From positions 1 to 64,000 of the forward strand of contig JAIPGC010000003.1 in assembly GCA_021736335.1 (NCBI GenBank): DNA of 64,000 nucleotides. Reading direction: 5' to 3'. A program made the position numbers and the translations under genes. Shown in pieces: positions 1 to 6,157 of this stretch (positions are counted from its first letter, which is position 1; every line of letters begins with the position of its first letter). This stretch comes from Acholeplasmataceae bacterium. Its GTDB lineage: Bacteria; Bacillota_I; Bacilli_A; Acholeplasmatales; Acholeplasmataceae. Under the pieces are notes generated by a model, which was not told the origin of the DNA, made no database searches, and worked only from the letters and a program-made list of their open reading frames with translations.

Positions 1-587
1 TCAATTGGATATTTTGCAAAATTTGAAAAGTCATACATGAGTGTCATGACCTCAATGCTTCTTTTTGTCCAGAATGATAAAGACCCAAAGATGAGTTTGA
101 TCGAGAAAAAGAACCACATCGCAAAGAACGCACTCACAATTAATGCTGTCACATTTGAAAATGTCCAGATGATACCTAAGGTTGGTGTAAAGATGGCTAA
201 AAAGATAATACCTAAAATTAGTTCACCTATACCTTCTAATTGAATCATTTCTGCGACAAGCTGAAAGAGTGGATTAATCGGTTTAATCAAATATTTATCT
301 AAAATTCCTCGTGTAATTCCACCATTAGATAGTTGCCAGACTTGATCTGAAAAAATATGATCAATCGCTTTTGGAATTAAGTAGAAACCATAAAGAAATC
401 CCATCATTTCAATATTCCATCCATTGAGCGAAGGAATCGTTGTAATCGTTAAGTAAAGTGTAGTAAAGATAATCGTATTTTCAATTAAGAAACCTAAAAT
501 ACCGATGATTGCATCTAATCGGTAAGAAAGTCTTGCTTTAAGACTTCTTGAAACATAATAGGGATAGAGTTTTAAGTACTTCTTCAT
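1..587 (-). CDS. ABC-2 type exporter permease, partial (window edge)
   Basis: Reading frame opens with ATG at 587 and runs off the left edge with no stop; 195 codons are visible. The protein starts MKKYLKLYPYYVSRSLKARL and has several hydrophobic segments (about residues 25-48, 60-75, 115-160). It follows the previous permease stop after one base, so it is the third gene of an ATPase-permease-permease operon. Such trios (COG4586 ATPase, two ABC2_membrane_6/DUF990-like permeases) are uncharacterised exporters of the drug/viologen type. The family is recognised from context and hydrophobicity; the substrate is unknown. The C-terminus lies outside the window. Confidence 0.8.
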   Translation of the reverse strand, partial: MKKYLKLYPYYVSRSLKARLSYRLDAIIGILGFLIENTIIFTTLYLTITTIPSLNGWNIEMMGFLYGFYLIPKAIDHIFSDQVWQLSNGGITRGILDKYLIKPINPLFQLVAEMIQLEGIGELILGIIFLAIFTPTLGIIWTFSNVTALIVSAFFAMWFFFSIKLIFGSLSFWTKRSIEVMTLMYDFSNFAKYPI

Positions 588-588
588 A

Positions 589-1413
589 TTAACCACCGAC
601 GCTCACAACACGTTTTTTAAGTCTGTTAAAAGATAGATTACATAAGAAACCTAAAATGACAATCCATAAGATTTGAACAAGAAAACTACTAATTATCTCA
701 CGTGGAGTTAATCGCTCTAAGAAAATCATAATTGGTTTTTCAATCATACTTTGAAAAGGTAAAAATTTTAAGATATTACTTAACCAATCAGGAAAATATG
801 AAGATGGTAATAAGCTTCCAGATAGAAATGCAAATGTAATATTTTTAATAATCATTAAACCAAAGAGTGCATTCGTAAATATAGCAATTTCACCGATTAA
901 GAAATTAAGTGAGTCAGCAATCACGAAAGATAATAAAATACTCAATATAAACAAAAGATGTGTACCAATTCCTGGAATTGGGATACCAATGATGATGTTG
1001 AGCAAAATCATTGATAATGTCCACAAAGGAATAAACATCAAAATAGAGGTTGAAATAAATACACCAAAACTTGATGAAAGTAAACGATAACGATAATTAA
1101 TCGGACGAATAAGAGATATTGCGATATTTCCTTCATAAATATCATCACCGATAATCCAAAATGAGATTGATGAGAATGCAAGTGAGGTTGCTACCCTTGC
1201 AAAAATTAAATAGGCAATCATCTCATGAAATGTCATCCCATTAATTGCTTCCGTAGTGGAATTCTTATAAACGGCTTGCCATAGAAAAAATAGAATTAAT
1301 AGTGAGATGATGTCTCCAAGAAGCCATCCAAATGCACTAAATTTATAGGCAAACCCATCTAAGATACCTGCTTTAGTAAAAGCCAAGTATTTTTTAAATT
1401 TGTCTGGTCTCAT
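589..1413 (-). CDS. ABC-2 type exporter permease
   Basis: This is a 274-residue integral membrane protein with about six hydrophobic segments (around 25-45, 60-80, 115-180, 185-205, 245-265). It fits the ABC2_membrane_6 (DUF990) type of permease that pairs with a COG4586-type ATPase. Its start overlaps the end of the ATPase gene by 20 bases and the next permease begins one base after its stop, so the three genes are translationally coupled. It should form a heterodimeric channel with the partial permease at the window edge. The transported substrate cannot be told from the sequence. Confidence 0.85.
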   Translation of the reverse strand: MRPDKFKKYLAFTKAGILDGFAYKFSAFGWLLGDIISLLILFFLWQAVYKNSTTEAINGMTFHEMIAYLIFARVATSLAFSSISFWIIGDDIYEGNIAISLIRPINYRYRLLSSSFGVFISTSILMFIPLWTLSMILLNIIIGIPIPGIGTHLLFILSILLSFVIADSLNFLIGEIAIFTNALFGLMIIKNITFAFLSGSLLPSSYFPDWLSNILKFLPFQSMIEKPIMIFLERLTPREIISSFLVQILWIVILGFLCNLSFNRLKKRVVSVGG

Positions 1414-2395
1414 AAATTTTTTTCACAATACTTTCTAATGAATTTTCCTTGATATGAATATCATCAACAACATAATCATTTAAGATCGTTTTAAGTACTT
1501 GGTTGATACTGATTTTTTCGATATCAAAAGATAGCTCGATATATCCGTTTTGAATTTCTACATCAACATCATGACCAATCTTTGTTTTTAGTAACTGCAG
1601 ATCAATCTCTTGTGAACTGAAAAAACGGATATGTCTAATATCTCCAAATTTCTTTTTGATAAGATTGATTGATCCATCGTAGAGTATGGATCCTTCATCC
1701 AAGATGATGATTCGATGACATAAGTCGGTGATATCATCCATGTTGTGTGTCGTTAAGATAATTGTTGTTTCATACGTCTTATTGATTTCTTTAATTGCTT
1801 TAATCATTCGATCTTTAACTAAGACATCAAGTCCAATCGTTGGTTCATCAAGAAATAATACTTTTGGGTTATGGATAAGACTTGCAGCAAGATCAGCTCT
1901 CATGCGTTGGCCTAGTGATAATGTTCTTACGGGTTGACTTAAAAAGGGCTCAAGATCTAATACTTTGTTTAGGAAATCAAAGCGATCTTTGTAATCTTGA
2001 TTGGATACATCATAGATTTGTTTCAAAATAATTAGAGATTCAATGAGTGGTAAATCCCACCATAATTGTGTACGTTGACCAAAAACAACACCAATCTTGT
2101 TTAAAACATGGCGTCTTTGTTTGGGGTGATAAGGGTGATAGCCTTCAACAAGTATTTCACCTTCAGTTGGTGTTAAGATTCCACACATCATCTTAATAGT
2201 TGTTGATTTACCTGCACCATTCGCCCCGATATAACCAACAATTTCACCCGGTTCAAGTGAAAATGAAATATTTTTAACCGCTTCAATTAAATCATATTTA
2301 AGGGAAAATAATGTCTTAAACATGCCAATAATACCAGGTTTTCTCACTGGTTTTTTAAATACTTTTTTAACGGATTTGACTTCAATGATTGCCAT
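1394..2395 (-). CDS. ABC transporter ATP-binding protein (COG4586 type)
   Basis: This 333-residue nucleotide-binding subunit drives the two permeases downstream. Walker A GANGAGKST lies at about residues 57-65, the signature LSLGQ at 159-163, Walker B VLFLDEP at 179-185, and the H-loop in LTTHNM near 216. The long insertion between strand 1 and the P-loop (residues 12-40) and the extra C-terminal domain of about 90 residues are typical of the exporter group that includes daunorubicin/viologen-type transporters. It is the first gene of the operon. Substrate and regulation are not evident. Confidence 0.9.
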   Translation of the reverse strand: MAIIEVKSVKKVFKKPVRKPGIIGMFKTLFSLKYDLIEAVKNISFSLEPGEIVGYIGANGAGKSTTIKMMCGILTPTEGEILVEGYHPYHPKQRRHVLNKIGVVFGQRTQLWWDLPLIESLIILKQIYDVSNQDYKDRFDFLNKVLDLEPFLSQPVRTLSLGQRMRADLAASLIHNPKVLFLDEPTIGLDVLVKDRMIKAIKEINKTYETTIILTTHNMDDITDLCHRIIILDEGSILYDGSINLIKKKFGDIRHIRFFSSQEIDLQLLKTKIGHDVDVEIQNGYIELSFDIEKISINQVLKTILNDYVVDDIHIKENSLESIVKKIYETRQI

Positions 2396-2556
2396 ATACC
2401 TATACTTCCTAGTTCACTCTATACTTATTATATCAACACTTCTAAAGAGTACTTCTATATCGTTACCATAAATAATCATGATAAGATTAATTTCGAAAAG
2501 TTCTTGTAAAAATTATAACATATAATATGTTTAAATAGTATTCCTGAACAGAGTAG

Positions 2557-2625
2557 TCGTGTACATTTAAGTTAACTTTGTTATAAATCGTGTTAAAATT
2601 TTAGCACCCTAGTATCAAATCGTGT
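2557..2625. repeat. Three TCGTGT motifs at 31-32 base spacing
   Basis: TCGTGT occurs at 2557, 2588 and 2620, the last two preceded by AAA and all followed by A/T-rich sequence. The same motif recurs as a second array at 4051-4096. Closely spaced short repeats like this are known at the ends of IS21-family elements, but no istA/istB reading frame is nearby, so an eroded element end is only an inference. Confidence 0.45.
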
Positions 2626-2755
2626 AAAAAGTTAAGTTGAACCTTTGATTTATTTATAAGATTCGAGTGGCTAATAATTACAATCTCTATGTACAAAAGC
2701 GTGAAAATCCAAAAATAATTAGCATATATTGACTCTTATCGTTAAATTCAAGTAC

Positions 2756-2787
2756 AAAAAAAGGCCTGATACGTATTGTATCAAACC
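2756..2787 (-). terminator. Intrinsic terminator of the XRE operon
   Basis: On the minus strand a 10-bp stem (GGTTTGATAC with GTATCAGGCC, two G-U pairs) and a 5-base loop are followed by seven T. It is a relative of the terminator at 4203-4237. It lies about 250 bases past the stop of the small membrane protein gene. Confidence 0.7.
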
Positions 2788-2828
2788 TATGCTTCTTATA
2801 TGTGTTAGGCTACCTATTTTAATACAAT

Positions 2829-2901
2829 TACGCACCCCTAGTGAGAATTTGCGCACCCTACACCTATTTTTACGCACCCCTGCTTGATTTTACGCACCCC
2901 T
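2829..2901. repeat. Four CGCACCC repeats, about 21-base period
   Basis: CGCACCC starts at 2831, 2852, 2873 and 2893 (spacings 21, 21, 20), three of the four followed by CT and most preceded by TTA or TTG. On the minus strand the unit reads AGGGGTGCGTAAA. The spacing of about two helical turns suggests a protein-binding array or an eroded IS21-type transposon end. It lies in the 3' untranslated part of the XRE operon, upstream of its terminator. Confidence 0.55.
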
Positions 2902-3042
2902 AAATTATGGCTTACTTTAGCCTTTTTATTTTAGAGCAATTTTCAAGCAGTTATTTCTTTGATCAAAATAGGTTATTCCACTATCAGCTCATTGTGGGGT
3001 GTCGAACCCATACTTCCGGATATAAATATTAGATTAGAATGT

Positions 3043-3249
3043 CTAACCCCAAATTCCAAAAAAGAATAAAGAACTTAGCCCCATTAGAATGACTCCTACT
3101 ACGACGAAGAATGAGTGCACATTATCTCCCCATAACAGTTTTGATCTTGCTACAAAAAGTTTATAAATGATAAATTCACTTTTCTTCAGTGCGCTCACTA
3201 ATAAAAACAAACCAATCAAAGCCATTAAACTTCCCCATAAATAATTCAT
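3043..3249 (-). CDS. Small two-TM membrane protein
   Basis: The 68-residue protein has two hydrophobic segments (about residues 3-20 and 45-66) joined by a basic loop. Its ATG overlaps the stop of the upstream XRE-regulator gene by four bases, so the two are co-translated. I do not recognise a family. The pairing of a membrane-bound XRE regulator with a tiny membrane protein suggests the latter senses or is controlled by the former, but that is inference from position. Confidence 0.65.
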   Translation of the reverse strand: MNYLWGSLMALIGLFLLVSALKKSEFIIYKLFVARSKLLWGDNVHSFFVVVGVILMGLSSLFFFGIWG

Positions 3250-3947
3250 TTTGTTTCCTCCTCAATAAATTTAATTTTCATTTTATATATTACTTTCTTT
3301 AAATCCTCGATGTCGATTATATCTCTTACAACTAACATTTGATTATCTGTTGTTAAGATTTTCAAAAACCCATTGTTTTCATAAACACGAATACCTGTAT
3401 AAAATTGATATTTCTTTATATATATGTTCTTAATTTTGATTCCTTCCACCGTTAAATTACCTTTTTGAATAACCACTTTATCATGATAGATATCAAGCAA
3501 ATCATTCGGAGAATCCAAATAGATATATCTCCATCTGGATGTCATAAAAAGTAGAAATAACCAAAACATTGTAAATAAACCAAATCCTAATGTGAAATGC
3601 CATGTTAAAATCTCAAGAGTTGAGATATAAGTTGTTGTAATAATCATCGCAACAGATAAGAAAATCAAGAATCCTACAAAGAAATCGTAGTATTTTTTCA
3701 TTCGAAGGTCTTTTTTTGCTATATATATAGATCCTTGGTATAAAACTTCTGTTTCCCCAATAAACAATTCATCATGTGAAATATGAAATATATTCGTCAT
3801 TTCAGTAATCATTTGAAATCCTGGTTCAGATAAATCATTTTCCCACTTTGATATTGTTTGAGGTGTCACATTCAGCAACTCAGCAAGTTGCTTTTGGCTC
3901 ATGTTATTTTTAATTCTATTTGTTCTAATTCTCTCACCAAACGTCAT
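3246..3947 (-). CDS. XRE-family HTH regulator with membrane anchor
   Basis: The protein has 233 residues. Residues 1-60 form a Cro/C1-type helix-turn-helix (MSQKQLAELLNVTPQTISKW, with the usual WENDLSEP continuation). A linker is followed by two transmembrane segments at about 88-110 and 113-133, then a soluble C-terminal domain of about 100 residues rich in beta strands. This makes it a membrane-tethered DNA-binding protein. A strong ribosome site (AGGAGGTG) precedes the ATG, and TATAAT lies at 3971-3976. An inverted repeat CAACG-TTT-CGTTG at 4001-4013 is a possible operator for autoregulation. The gene is flanked by TCGTGT repeat arrays, which fits an acquired module. Confidence 0.85.
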   Translation of the reverse strand: MTFGERIRTNRIKNNMSQKQLAELLNVTPQTISKWENDLSEPGFQMITEMTNIFHISHDELFIGETEVLYQGSIYIAKKDLRMKKYYDFFVGFLIFLSVAMIITTTYISTLEILTWHFTLGFGLFTMFWLFLLFMTSRWRYIYLDSPNDLLDIYHDKVVIQKGNLTVEGIKIKNIYIKKYQFYTGIRVYENNGFLKILTTDNQMLVVRDIIDIEDLKKVIYKMKIKFIEEETK

Positions 3948-3970
3948 AACACCACCTCCTAAACACTTAT

Positions 3971-4013
3971 ATTATACTGCAAAAATACTTCAAAACATAA
4001 CAACGTTTCGTTG
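3971..4013 (-). promoter_or_regulatory. Candidate promoter/operator of the XRE gene
   Basis: Minus-strand TATAAT is at 3976-3971, 24 bases before the start codon. A perfect 5-bp inverted repeat CAACG-TTT-CGTTG lies at 4001-4013, next to where a -35 box should be. A clear -35 consensus is missing. Autoregulation is inferred. Confidence 0.4.
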
Positions 4014-4048
4014 AATTACTAGAATGAAACTATTTTTAAACTTATTAT

Positions 4049-4098
4049 AATCGTGCAAATTCATTTGAAATCGTGTATTTCAAAATGTAATCGTGTAC
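4049..4098. repeat. Three TCGTGT/C motifs at exact 20-base spacing
   Basis: AATCGTGC, AATCGTGT and AATCGTGT start their TCGTG cores at 4051, 4071 and 4091. The motif matches the array at 2557-2625, in the same orientation, on the other side of the XRE module. Confidence 0.5.
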
Positions 4099-4202
4099 TG
4101 ATTTTTAATTTCTACTAAAATTGTATAAGAATAGATCATTCCATATCTATTAGGTTACTAACTTTTAACACAATGCTAAAATCAAGAAACGGCTCTATTA
4201 GT

Positions 4203-4237
4203 AAATAAAAAGGCCAAACACAATATTGTATTTGACC
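4203..4237 (-). terminator. Intrinsic terminator after tRNA-Ser
   Basis: On the minus strand the stem GGTCAAATAC with GTGTTTGGCC (two G-U pairs) and loop AATATT are followed by TTTTTATTTA. It begins 13 bases after the tRNA-Ser 3' end and closely resembles the terminator at 2756-2787. Confidence 0.75.
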
Positions 4238-4250
4238 AATGCTTTGCTAA

Positions 4251-4339
4251 TGGCGGAGGAAAGGGGATTTGAACCCCTGCGCCTTTTACAGCCTACAAGC
4301 TTTCCAAGCGTGCCTCTTCAGCCCCTTGAGTATTCCTCC
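4251..4339 (-). tRNA. tRNA-Ser (GGA)
   Basis: The 89-base gene has acceptor GGAGGAA pairing with TTCCTCC, a long variable arm typical of class II tRNA, T-loop TTCAAAT and an encoded CCA end. The anticodon loop TTGGAAA gives anticodon GGA. The anticodon stem CACGC/GCTTG has a C-U mismatch at its middle pair (29-41). It is co-transcribed with tRNA-Arg, five bases upstream. Confidence 0.9.
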
Positions 4340-4344
4340 ATATA

Positions 4345-4422
4345 TGGTGCACCCGACATGAATCGAACATGCGACCTTAACCTTCGGAGGGTTATGCTCT
4401 AATCCAACTGAGCTACGGGTGC
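4345..4422 (-). tRNA. tRNA-Arg (CCG)
   Basis: The 78-base cloverleaf has acceptor GCACCCG/CGGGTGC, D-stem GCTC/GAGC, anticodon stem TAACC/GGTTA with loop CTCCGAA (anticodon CCG), T-loop TTCGATT and an encoded CCA. It is the first gene of a tRNA-Arg/tRNA-Ser unit. Confidence 0.93.
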
Positions 4423-4441
4423 ACAATGTGTCGCGATAATT

Positions 4442-4470
4442 ATTTTACCATGTAATTTTATAAATGTCTA
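4442..4470 (-). promoter_or_regulatory. Promoter of tRNA-Arg/tRNA-Ser
   Basis: The -35 TAGACA (4470-4465), 17-base spacer and -10 TAAAAT (4447-4442), each 5 of 6 to the sigma-A consensus, end 19 bases before the tRNA-Arg 5' end. Confidence 0.65.
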
Positions 4471-4504
4471 ATCGAAAAACTAATAACCATAAGTTAGTAA
4501 ATAA

Positions 4505-4513
4505 TGGTATAAT
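4505..4513 (+). promoter_or_regulatory. Extended -10 promoter of the VTC/DUF4956 operon
   Basis: TGGTATAAT at 4505-4513 is a perfect extended -10. It lies about 70 bases before ATG 4584, so transcription would start near 4520. This argues against the in-frame upstream start at 4464. Confidence 0.5.
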
Positions 4514-4583
4514 AAGTAGCGAAAAGAATATACCTATATTGAGCATAGACTTGATGAATGGATTAAAAAAACTAGGAGTTCAC

Positions 4584-5327
4584 ATGATAAAACCTATTTT
4601 TAATCGATATGAAAGAAAATACTTTCTAACAAACGATCAAAAAAATGAATTTGCCGAATTTTTGAAGACTCACATGATTTATGATTCTTTTTCAAATGGT
4701 GGTAAAGCCTATACGATTTATAATATCTATTTTGATACAGATGATTTTAATATCATTAGAAATTCTTTATCTAAACCTAAATTTAAAGATAAATTGAGAC
4801 TAAGATCATATCAATGTCCAGTAAACTCTCACGACTTGGTTTTTCTTGAAATTAAAAAAAAATACGAAGGAATTGTCAACAAGAGACGTGTAAATCTAAC
4901 ATACAAAGCAGCAATTGATTATCTTGAAAAGGGTATTAAACCTCAATTTGATGCATATATAGATAAACAGATCTTTGAAGAAATTGATTATTTTATCAAT
5001 ATTCATAAAGCTAAACCTGGTGCATTCATAAGTTATGAAAGAACCGCTATGATATCAGAGAGTGAAGAATTGAGAATAACATTTGACCATCAAATGTTAT
5101 TTAGAAAGCAAAATATATCGCTTACCAAAACTGGTGGAGCACCTATTATGGAAGACTCGACTACCTGGTTAATGGAAGTTAAGAGTAATGATAATTTTCC
5201 ATTATGGCTTGCTCAAAAATTATCATCATTTCAATTATATAGTCAAGGCTTTTCAAAATATGGAACAGCATACAAACAATTTCTACTAGGAGGAATTACA
5301 GATGATTACATCCTTTATGATTATTAA
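4584..5327 (+). CDS. VTC-domain polyphosphate polymerase-like protein
   Basis: This 247-residue protein has the VTC tunnel-fold pattern: basic residues in FNRYERKYFLT (6-16), IYFDTDDF, KDKLRLRSY, FLEIKKKYEGIVNKRR, SYERTAM and, near the end, LMEVKSND. These alternate Arg/Lys and Glu residues line the polyphosphate tunnel in VTC4 and bind the metal and ATP gamma-phosphate. The family makes or binds polyphosphate at the membrane. I chose ATG 4584 because AGGAG lies eight bases upstream and the VTC domain starts there; a longer frame opens at 4464. The DUF4956 membrane gene overlaps its end by 26 bases, a known pairing, so the two probably form a membrane complex. Polymerase activity in this organism is inferred. 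Confidence 0.85.
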   Translation: MIKPIFNRYERKYFLTNDQKNEFAEFLKTHMIYDSFSNGGKAYTIYNIYFDTDDFNIIRNSLSKPKFKDKLRLRSYQCPVNSHDLVFLEIKKKYEGIVNKRRVNLTYKAAIDYLEKGIKPQFDAYIDKQIFEEIDYFINIHKAKPGAFISYERTAMISESEELRITFDHQMLFRKQNISLTKTGGAPIMEDSTTWLMEVKSNDNFPLWLAQKLSSFQLYSQGFSKYGTAYKQFLLGGITDDYILYDY

Positions 5328-5988
5328 CATGGATACACTGACTTTAACAAATATCTTATATGTTTTATTAACATCAACAACTTTGGGTATTGTTTTGTCA
5401 TTAGTGTTTGTTTATACAAGAAAGAAAACAGTTTATGATCATGCATTTAGTTTCACTTTACTACTTTTACCCTTGGTGATTTCAATTATCATTATGCTCG
5501 TATCAAATAATCTTGCTCGAGCATTTAGTTTAGCAGGTGTGTTTGCTTTAGTACGCTTTAGAACTGCAATTGCTGATTCAAGAGATATCACTTATATTTT
5601 AAGTGCTGTAGGCATCGGTCTAGCTTCTGCAATGGGTTATTTACTTTATGCAGTTGTGATTACAGCTTTCATTAGTTTGCTACTTATTATATTGAGCTAT
5701 TTCCAAATCGATAAGGACCATACTAATCATGCAAAGCTCAAAATCGTGATCCCTGAAAACCTAAATTACTCCACTGTCTTTGATGAGGTGTTCAAAGAAC
5801 ACTTATTGAGTTCACAACTCCAAAAAGTGAAAACTACTGATTTTGGTACGATGTTTGAATTGACCTATATTATAAAAATGAAAGATACCATGGATCAGAA
5901 AAAATTCTTAGATGCTCTTCGAGTAAGAAATGGTAATTTAAGCATCACACTAACGACTGATTATGTATCACTAACATCTGAACAATAA
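5302..5988 (+). CDS. DUF4956 membrane protein, partner of the VTC protein
   Basis: The 228-residue protein has an N-terminal membrane domain of about four segments (residues 15-40, 48-68, 75-95, 100-135) followed by a soluble C-terminal domain of about 85 residues. The motif AFSLAGVFALVRFRTAIAD with a following RDITYI is the hallmark of DUF4956. Ribosome site AGGAGGA lies inside the end of the VTC gene and precedes ATG 5302. The overlap with the VTC gene implies coupled translation and a shared function, probably membrane anchoring or an export channel for polyphosphate. The biochemical role of DUF4956 is not known to me. Confidence 0.88.
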   Translation: MITSFMIINMDTLTLTNILYVLLTSTTLGIVLSLVFVYTRKKTVYDHAFSFTLLLLPLVISIIIMLVSNNLARAFSLAGVFALVRFRTAIADSRDITYILSAVGIGLASAMGYLLYAVVITAFISLLLIILSYFQIDKDHTNHAKLKIVIPENLNYSTVFDEVFKEHLLSSQLQKVKTTDFGTMFELTYIIKMKDTMDQKKFLDALRVRNGNLSITLTTDYVSLTSEQ

Positions 5989-5991
5989 AAC

Positions 5992-6020
5992 AAAAAAGCG
6001 AGCAATCGCTTTTTATTTTT
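5992..6020. terminator. Bidirectional terminator (DUF4956 gene / tRNA-Pro)
   Basis: The stem AAAAAGCGA/TCGCTTTTT with GCAA tetraloop is followed by T-rich sequence on the plus strand and by a T run on the minus strand, three bases past the tRNA-Pro end. Confidence 0.75.
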
Positions 6021-6023
6021 TAA

Positions 6024-6100
6024 TGGTCGGGACGACAAGATTTGAACTTGCGACCCCTTGCACCCCATGCAAGTGCGCTACCAAGCTGCGCCACGTCCCG
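6024..6100 (-). tRNA. tRNA-Pro (GGG)
   Basis: The 77-base cloverleaf has acceptor CGGGACG/CGTCCCG, D-stem GCGC/GCGC, anticodon stem CTTGC/GCAAG with loop ATGGGGT (anticodon GGG), T-loop TTCAAAT and an encoded CCA. Confidence 0.93.
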
Positions 6101-6108
6101 GCCTATTC

Positions 6109-6117
6109 ATTATATCA
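6109..6117 (-). promoter_or_regulatory. Extended -10 promoter of tRNA-Pro
   Basis: TGATATAAT on the minus strand is a perfect extended -10, its TATAAT (6114-6109) ending eight bases before the tRNA 5' end. The -35 region is only T-rich. Confidence 0.55.
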
Positions 6118-6128
6118 AAAAGGAAGCG

Positions 6129-6152
6129 TAAAAAAAAGAGCCGAAGCTCTTA
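6129..6152 (-). terminator. Terminator of pepC
   Basis: On the minus strand AAGAGC-TTCG-GCTCTT, a UUCG-capped hairpin, is followed by eight or nine T. It starts six bases after the pepC stop. Confidence 0.8.
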
Positions 6153-6157
6153 ATTCA

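Larger units (their letters stand above)
2396..3042. other. 647-base stretch without a gene; repeats and a terminator
   Basis: No convincing reading frame is seen. The stretch holds three TCGTGT copies (2557, 2588, 2620; spacing 31-32 bases), a minus-strand terminator at 2756-2787, and four CGCACCC copies with about 21-base period at 2831-2899. The rest is AT-rich with no obvious signal. Confidence 0.6.
3948..4250. other. 303-base stretch without a gene; XRE promoter, repeats, terminator
   Basis: No reading frame is supported. It contains the -10 box of the XRE gene (3971-3976, minus), an inverted repeat (4001-4013), three TCGTGT/C motifs at exact 20-base spacing (4051, 4071, 4091) and the terminator of the tRNA-Arg/tRNA-Ser unit (4203-4237). 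Confidence 0.6.

Noticed and set aside
2991-3025. tRNA-like GTCGAACCC segment near 3007
   Set aside because: It resembles a T-loop but no acceptor, D or anticodon arm can be folded around it; probably chance or a tiny fragment.
4464-4583. Upstream in-frame extension of the VTC gene
   Set aside because: A perfect extended -10 (4505-4513) lies inside it and no ribosome site precedes 4464; AGGAG before 4584 fits better.
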